A stretch of DNA of 64,000 nucleotides from an uncultured Selenomonas sp. (GTDB lineage Bacteria; Bacillota; Negativicutes; Selenomonadales; Selenomonadaceae). Positions 60,228 through 64,000 of the stretch are shown here, piece by piece. Numbering within the stretch: the first letter of the stretch is position 1; every line of letters starts with the position of its first letter. The position numbers and the translations under genes are program-made. Below the pieces are notes generated by a model. The model did no database searches, was not told where the DNA came from, and was given only the letters and a program-made list of their open reading frames with translations. Location: contig CAMVGU010000014.1 of assembly GCA_947167105.1 (NCBI GenBank), forward strand, positions 20,539 through 84,538. The letters are read 5' to 3'.

Positions 60228-62405
60228 TCACTTTCCATTCCCATTGTACCTGAGCACCAGCATGGTTATATCATCGGACTGTTCTGCGCCCTGCACATGC
60301 TGCTGCAAGGCAGCCTTCATGCCCCGGATGATTTCCTCCGGCCCGTCCTCCGGGGAAAGCCGGTTCAAAGTCTCCTTGATGCGGGCCTCTGTAAAGAGGG
60401 CCTCTGCCTCATCCATGGCCTCCGACACCCCGTCCGTATAGAGAAAGAGGGTATCTCCCGGAGACAAATTCACTTTATCCTGCCCGTAAGGCATCTCCAT
60501 CAGTCCCAGCACGCAGTGCTTCTCCATGGGCAGGAAATCATACTGTCCTCCCCTTGACAAAAGGGGCGGGCAGTGACCTCCATCTGCATAAATGAAGTCA
60601 CCTGTGGTAAGATCCAGCACTCCCATGAACACCGTGACAAACATGGCCGCTTCATTATTGCGGCAAAGCTGCACATTGGCTTCTTCCATGACTTCCGCCA
60701 AATTATCCGGCGTCCTGGCTGCCAGCATGGTATTTTTCAGCACGGACTGGGACTTGGCCATAAAGAGAGCCGCAGGCACTCCCTTGCCGGACACATCCGC
60801 TATGACCATCACCAAATGGCTTGCATCCCAAAGATAGAAGTCATAGAAATCCCCCCCCACATTCCTGGCAGCATCCATGGAGGCGTAGATATCAAAATCA
60901 GTCCTCTCCGGGAAGGCGGGGAAGGCATTGGGCAGCATATCCTCCTGAATCCTGGCGGCCACCTCCAGCTCCGTGCGTGCCCGCTCCTGCTCCGCGGCAG
61001 TTCTTTCCAGCCGTCCCATGTAATCCCTCAGGGTACCTGTCATGTCATTGAAGGCTGCTGCCAGTTCCTCTATCTCGTCTCCCGTCCGGATATCCAGCTT
61101 ATGGTCAAAATTGCCAGCGGAGATTTCCCTGACACCTGCTGCCAGGCGCCTGATGGGCCTGACCATACGGGCCGCCATGTGCCCGCTGGCATAAAAAATT
61201 AAGAGTGCCGCCGGCAATAGCAACAGTCCGGCTCTTAGATATGAGCCTACAAAATCCTGCTCTATTTCCTGCCGGAAAGAGGACATTTCCCCGCTGACAG
61301 CGCTGCTGACTTCCTCCACCGGGATCATGACTTCATCCTTATCCACCAGGATGCCGAGACTCCAGCCCACTGATTTAATGGGAGCAAAGGTCAGGTAGTA
61401 TTCATCATCATTCCAGGCCACCGACATGGTACCGCTTTCCCCGGCAGTCATGGCTCTTACTGCCTCTGCCAGATTCTGCCCCTCCTGCTGACTGAGCTTT
61501 GTCAGGTCAGAAGCAGCAGACATGACACCTTCCTTCTGGGAGGGAAAGATCACCTTCCCTTTGCCATCCAGCACCAGGATTGTCTCGGAGGTTCCCAGAA
61601 TTTCATTTACCACAGCCCGGTACATATCCTCCACGGCATAGCCAATGCCTGCCACCCCGGCAAAACCATTGCTGTCATAATAGGGCATCACACAGTCTAC
61701 ATTGAGATGGCCGTCTGCCCCTGGATAGGCCTCCGTAAAGGCAGGCTCCTTGACTTCCTGCCCCAGCTTGTACCAGGGGCGCTCCCTGGGCTCGTAGCCG
61801 GAAATGAATTCCTCCCGCTTGGCCTCGGAGGGGAAAATGCTCTTTTCTCCCGGAGCCGTGTCCACGCAAAAGAAATAGCCCTTCCCGGAAGCCACATATA
61901 AGGAGGTACGGTAATCATCAAAAAAACCGCTCATGGGCACCAGAGTGTCGGCAATATTTCCCGCCAAGTAAATTTCTGCCTGCAAACTTTCGTCTATGCC
62001 CTGCTGCCTCAGCCGGGGGCTGTAAAAGCTGTAGGGGGTTCCGGGGGCAATATCTGCCGCCTGCTCTGCCCTTGTCAGTGACCGGGGTTTGTACTCCTCG
62101 GGATGCTGCAGGATATGGCTCATAAAGCGGGACAGGTACTCCACATCATCTGCCACGCCGGAAAGTTCCCTGTCCAGATGACGGGCCTTGGCCTCAGTAA
62201 CCTGCCGCAGCCTTTCGATGGCGTGCTGCTCCGCATAGCCTCCCACCTTGTCCGTAAGGTAGCTGCCCACCTCAGACACCTGCCCCTCCATGGTTTCCCG
62301 TGCTCCCTGCAGACCCCAAAAAGCTGCCAGTCCCACGGCCAGGAGAGCCGCCAGAATACCGGAAAAGGCCAGGCGCAGCACGCGCCCGCGAATTGACAGC
62401 TTCAC
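60228..62405 (-). CDS. Cache-HAMP-PP2C (SpoIIE/RsbU-type) serine phosphatase
   Basis: 725 residues from GTG 62405 (GGGGGG 6-7 nt upstream; ATG 62429 is an alternative). Helix 1 (LAFSGILAALLAVGLAAFWG), a periplasmic dCache sensor (about 60-370, with YEPRERPWYKLGQEVKEPAF), helix 2 (YLRAGLLLLPAALLIFYASG), HAMP, and a C-terminal PPM phosphatase with the metal-binding GGDFYDFYLWD, ADVSGKG, YTDGVSEAM and QSDDITML. Such proteins dephosphorylate anti-sigma-factor antagonists in partner-switching. No antagonist or anti-sigma gene is adjacent. Confidence 0.92.
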   Translation of the reverse strand: MKLSIRGRVLRLAFSGILAALLAVGLAAFWGLQGARETMEGQVSEVGSYLTDKVGGYAEQHAIERLRQVTEAKARHLDRELSGVADDVEYLSRFMSHILQHPEEYKPRSLTRAEQAADIAPGTPYSFYSPRLRQQGIDESLQAEIYLAGNIADTLVPMSGFFDDYRTSLYVASGKGYFFCVDTAPGEKSIFPSEAKREEFISGYEPRERPWYKLGQEVKEPAFTEAYPGADGHLNVDCVMPYYDSNGFAGVAGIGYAVEDMYRAVVNEILGTSETILVLDGKGKVIFPSQKEGVMSAASDLTKLSQQEGQNLAEAVRAMTAGESGTMSVAWNDDEYYLTFAPIKSVGWSLGILVDKDEVMIPVEEVSSAVSGEMSSFRQEIEQDFVGSYLRAGLLLLPAALLIFYASGHMAARMVRPIRRLAAGVREISAGNFDHKLDIRTGDEIEELAAAFNDMTGTLRDYMGRLERTAAEQERARTELEVAARIQEDMLPNAFPAFPERTDFDIYASMDAARNVGGDFYDFYLWDASHLVMVIADVSGKGVPAALFMAKSQSVLKNTMLAARTPDNLAEVMEEANVQLCRNNEAAMFVTVFMGVLDLTTGDFIYADGGHCPPLLSRGGQYDFLPMEKHCVLGLMEMPYGQDKVNLSPGDTLFLYTDGVSEAMDEAEALFTEARIKETLNRLSPEDGPEEIIRGMKAALQQHVQGAEQSDDITMLVLRYNGNGK

Positions 62406-62435
62406 ATTTATCCCCCCAAATTTAAGCATCTGCAC

Positions 62436-62475
62436 CAAAATAACCGCCAACGGCTTTCTCGTCACCGATGGCGGC
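62436..62475 (-). terminator. Terminator or attenuator before the phosphatase gene
   Basis: Minus-strand CCGCCATCGG/CCGTTGGCGG stem followed by TTATTTTGG, 31 nt before the phosphatase start. It ends the short transcript that begins at 62610-62638. Confidence 0.7.
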
Positions 62476-62603
62476 TACCTACTCGCTATCATCTTATCCA
62501 TGTTGTCGTGCTCCATGAGCTGGACTAGCCCATCGGACTCCCCTCCTAAATTTTCTTCATGTCGGCTGCCTCTGGAAGCGGAACACCTCGCTTCCTTTAG
62601 CTT
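62436..62603 (-). ncRNA. Uncharacterised leader or small RNA
   Basis: About 168-nt transcript predicted between a strong promoter and a terminator hairpin. It holds a GGAAGCG/CGCTTCC hairpin (62574-62595), a GGAGGGG Shine-Dalgarno-like site followed by a two-codon ATG-GGC-TAG ORF, and the frame MEHDNMDKMIASR ending at the terminator. I cannot match it to a known riboswitch or to 6S/tmRNA. It is either a leader of the phosphatase gene or an independent RNA. Confidence 0.45.
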
Positions 62604-62609
62604 GTCTTT

Positions 62610-62638
62610 ATGATACCCTAAAAAGCCCTCGCTGTCAA
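62610..62638 (-). promoter_or_regulatory. Strong vegetative promoter
   Basis: Minus-strand TTGACA (62633-62638), 17-nt spacer, TATCAT (62610-62615): consensus -35 and near-consensus -10. Confidence 0.75.
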
Positions 62639-62674
62639 GAAGTTTTTGAATATTTTTTAAGCAAAAATCATCAA

Positions 62675-62698
62675 CAAAAAACCGGGCCACAGCCCGGA
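62675..62698 (-). terminator. Terminator of rRNA/tRNA operon
   Basis: CCGGGC/GCCCGG stem followed by TTTTTTG on the minus strand, just after tRNA-Leu(GAG). Confidence 0.85.
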
Positions 62699-62709
62699 AT
62701 GTTTCTCTC

Positions 62710-62795
62710 TGGTGCGGTCGATGGGACTTGAACCCATACGTCTTGTGAACACTACCCCCTCAAAGTAGCGCGTCTGCCAATTCCGCCACGACCGC
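62710..62795 (-). tRNA. tRNA-Leu (GAG)
   Basis: Acceptor GCGGTCG/CGACCGC, encoded CCA, long variable arm; anticodon loop TTGAGGG gives GAG, reading CUC/CUU. Confidence 0.93.
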
Positions 62796-62849
62796 ATGTT
62801 CAATATTTATTTGCTCTATGGATAAGTGCTGTCGCACCATCATTCAATA

Positions 62850-62935
62850 TGGTGCGGTCGAGAGGACTTGAACCTCCACGGTGTTGCCACCACTAGCGCC
62901 TGAAGCTAGCGCGTCTGCCATTCCGCCACGACCGC
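62850..62935 (-). tRNA. tRNA-Leu (CAG)
   Basis: Same acceptor stem as the neighbour, long variable arm, encoded CCA; loop TTCAGGC gives CAG for CUG. Confidence 0.93.
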
Positions 62936-62976
62936 ATGATGAAATTTTAACACAAGTGAAAGGAAGTTGTCAAGAG

Positions 62977-63065
62977 TGGTGCCGAGGACCGGAATCGAAC
63001 CGGTATGATTGTTTCCAATCGACGGATTTTAAGTCCGTTGCGTCTGCCAGTTTCGCCACCCCGGC
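62977..63065 (-). tRNA. tRNA-Leu (TAA)
   Basis: Acceptor GCCGGGG/CCTCGGC, long variable arm, encoded CCA; loop CTTAAAA gives TAA for UUA. Confidence 0.93.
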
Positions 63066-63079
63066 AGCATATGAAAAGA

Positions 63080-63153
<74 letters not shown>

Positions 63154-63164
63154 ATGAAAGCAAG

Positions 63165-63240
63165 TGGAGCTGGCGAGAGGAATTGAACCCCCAACCTGCT
63201 GATTACAAGTCAGCTGCTCTACCGATTGAGCTACACCAGC
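63165..63240 (-). tRNA. tRNA-Thr (TGT)
   Basis: Acceptor GCTGGTG/CGCCAGC, encoded CCA; loop CTTGTAA gives TGT for ACA. Confidence 0.94.
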
Positions 63241-63248
63241 TTGATAAA

Positions 63249-63324
63249 TGGTGCCTCAGAGCGGAATCGAACCACTGACACGGGGATTTTCAGTCCCCTG
63301 CTCTACCAACTGAGCTACCGAGGC
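63249..63324 (-). tRNA. tRNA-Phe (GAA)
   Basis: Acceptor GCCTCGG/CTGAGGC, encoded CCA; loop CTGAAAA gives GAA. Confidence 0.95.
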
Positions 63325-63369
63325 ATTTAACAAGTCAGAATATATAACGCCAAAGGCGATATAAGCAAG

Positions 63370-63446
63370 TGGCGACCCGAAGGAGACTTGAACTCCTGAC
63401 CTCCGCCGTGACAGGGCGGCGTTCTAACCAACTAAACTACCGGGCC
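63370..63446 (-). tRNA. tRNA-Asp (GTC)
   Basis: Acceptor GGCCCGG/TCGGGTC, encoded CCA; loop CTGTCAC gives GTC. Confidence 0.94.
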
Positions 63447-63478
63447 ATGGTTGCATCGCATGTCAGCGATGATGAATA

Positions 63479-63554
63479 TGGTGGGCGATAACAGGATCGA
63501 ACTGCTGACATCCTGCTTGTAAGGCAGGCGCTCTCCCAGCTGAGCTAATCGCCC
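63479..63554 (-). tRNA. tRNA-Val (TAC)
   Basis: Acceptor GGGCGAT/ATCGCCC, encoded CCA; loop CTTACAA gives TAC for GUA. Confidence 0.95.
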
Positions 63555-63558
63555 ATAA

Positions 63559-63634
63559 TGGTGACCCACCGGGGAATCGAACCCCGAACCTGCTGATTAA
63601 GAGTCAGATGCTCTACCAATTGAGCTAGTGAGTC
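63559..63634 (-). tRNA. tRNA-Lys (CTT)
   Basis: Acceptor GACTCAC/GTGGGTC, encoded CCA; loop CTCTTAA gives CTT for AAG. Confidence 0.94.
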
Positions 63635-63653
63635 ATATATAAGGTTCAAAGCT

Positions 63654-63729
63654 TGGTGGCTCACCCGGGGGTCGAACCCGGGACAACCTGATTAAAAGTC
63701 AGGTGCTCTGCCAACTGAGCTAGTGAACC
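63654..63729 (-). tRNA. tRNA-Lys (TTT)
   Basis: Acceptor GGTTCAC/GTGAGCC, encoded CCA; loop CTTTTAA gives TTT for AAA. Confidence 0.94.
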
Positions 63730-63732
63730 AAC

Positions 63733-63807
63733 TGGCTGGGGTAGCTGGAATCGAACCAGCGCTGCGGGAGTCAAAGTCCCGTGCCTTAACCGCTTGGCGA
63801 TACCCCA
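63733..63807 (-). tRNA. tRNA-Gln (TTG)
   Basis: Acceptor TGGGGTA/TACCCCA, encoded CCA; loop CTTTGAC gives TTG for CAA. Confidence 0.95.
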
Positions 63808-63848
63808 ACTATCTGTGCCAGGGCGCTAACCCCAGATAAAAACAAAAA

Positions 63849-63924
63849 TGGCTCCCCGAGCAGGACTCGAACCTGCGACATGGTGATTAACAGTCACCCG
63901 CTCTACCGACTGAGCTATCGAGGA
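63849..63924 (-). tRNA. tRNA-Asn (GTT)
   Basis: Acceptor TCCTCGA/TCGGGGA, encoded CCA; loop CTGTTAA gives GTT. First tRNA after the 5S gene. Confidence 0.94.
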
Positions 63925-63948
63925 ATAATCCCCACAAAGGGATTAAAC

Positions 63949-64000
63949 TGGCAACTTCCTATCCTCCCAGCCCGTCTCCAGACAAGTACTTTCGGCCTCT
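63949..64000 (-). rRNA. rrf: 5S ribosomal RNA, 3' part
   Basis: The last about 50 nt of a 5S rRNA, recognisable from CCGAAAGTACTTG, GGAGACGGGCTGGGAGGATA and the end GAAGTTGCCA (read on the minus strand). The 5' part lies outside the window. It places the tRNA cluster at the end of an rRNA operon. Confidence 0.85.

Noticed and set aside
62475..62690. 71-residue protein starting inside the tRNA terminator
   Set aside because: Its start lies upstream of the only promoter and within a terminator hairpin, without an RBS; the region reads better as an RNA.

Overview
The window comes from a diderm, LPS-bearing Firmicute of the Negativicutes, most likely a motile member of the Selenomonas group (inference). 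It combines a complete lipid A and outer-membrane assembly gene set (lpxC-fabZ-lpxA-lpxI-lpxB-msbA, lpxD, an LpxL-type acyltransferase, OmpH/Skp, BamA, TamB, TolC, MlaEFD) with Firmicute features: LpxI, Gly-Gly-Ala-Gly-Gly type ribosome sites, NirJ1/NirJ2 haem enzymes, flagellins and GC-rich DNA.

Layout. 1-5.5 kb, minus strand: lipid A genes from msbA (cut by the window edge) to lpxC. 5.6-12.9 kb, plus strand: three flagellin genes. The first two carry a zinc metallopeptidase domain in the variable region (flagellinolysin type); the second is fused in frame to another whole flagellin; the third has an AT-rich, Cys-containing centre. 12.9-13.4 kb: a Fst-like type I toxin-antitoxin locus, a terminator and a copy of an interspersed repeat. 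13.4-32.1 kb, minus strand: the rest of the envelope supercluster (lpxL, a HepT/MntA toxin-antitoxin pair, lpxD, three OmpH-like proteins, a putative barrel protein, bamA, a sigma factor with a membrane partner, tamB, tolC, mlaD, mlaF, mlaE). The flagellin block therefore sits inside what is otherwise one envelope cluster.

32.3-34.8 kb: a polar amino-acid ABC importer. 34.8-39.1 kb: a zinc-ribbon protein and a surface-glycan group (GT41/OGT-like, GT2-like, methyltransferase-like). 39.2-44.6 kb: two Cache-type chemoreceptors flanking an AT-rich Rpn nuclease gene. 44.7-47.7 kb: NirJ2/NirJ1 radical SAM enzymes and a TetR regulator. 47.9-51.5 kb: a plus-strand run of small envelope proteins with an orphan PTS EIIA. 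51.5-54.4 kb: a decay zone with duplicated mqsRA remnants, RmuC and a gutted YhcG nuclease. 54.4-62.4 kb: a cNMP-domain protein, RNase HI, SerRS, a lipoprotein aldo/keto reductase and a Cache-HAMP-PP2C phosphatase. The end holds an uncharacterised promoter-to-terminator RNA, twelve tRNA genes and the 3' end of a 5S rRNA, all minus strand.

Two families of hairpin repeats occupy intergenic space. One (R1-R3) carries large palindromes with a nested insertion in one copy. The other shows compensatory base changes in its outer stem and often supplies the stop codon of the neighbouring gene.
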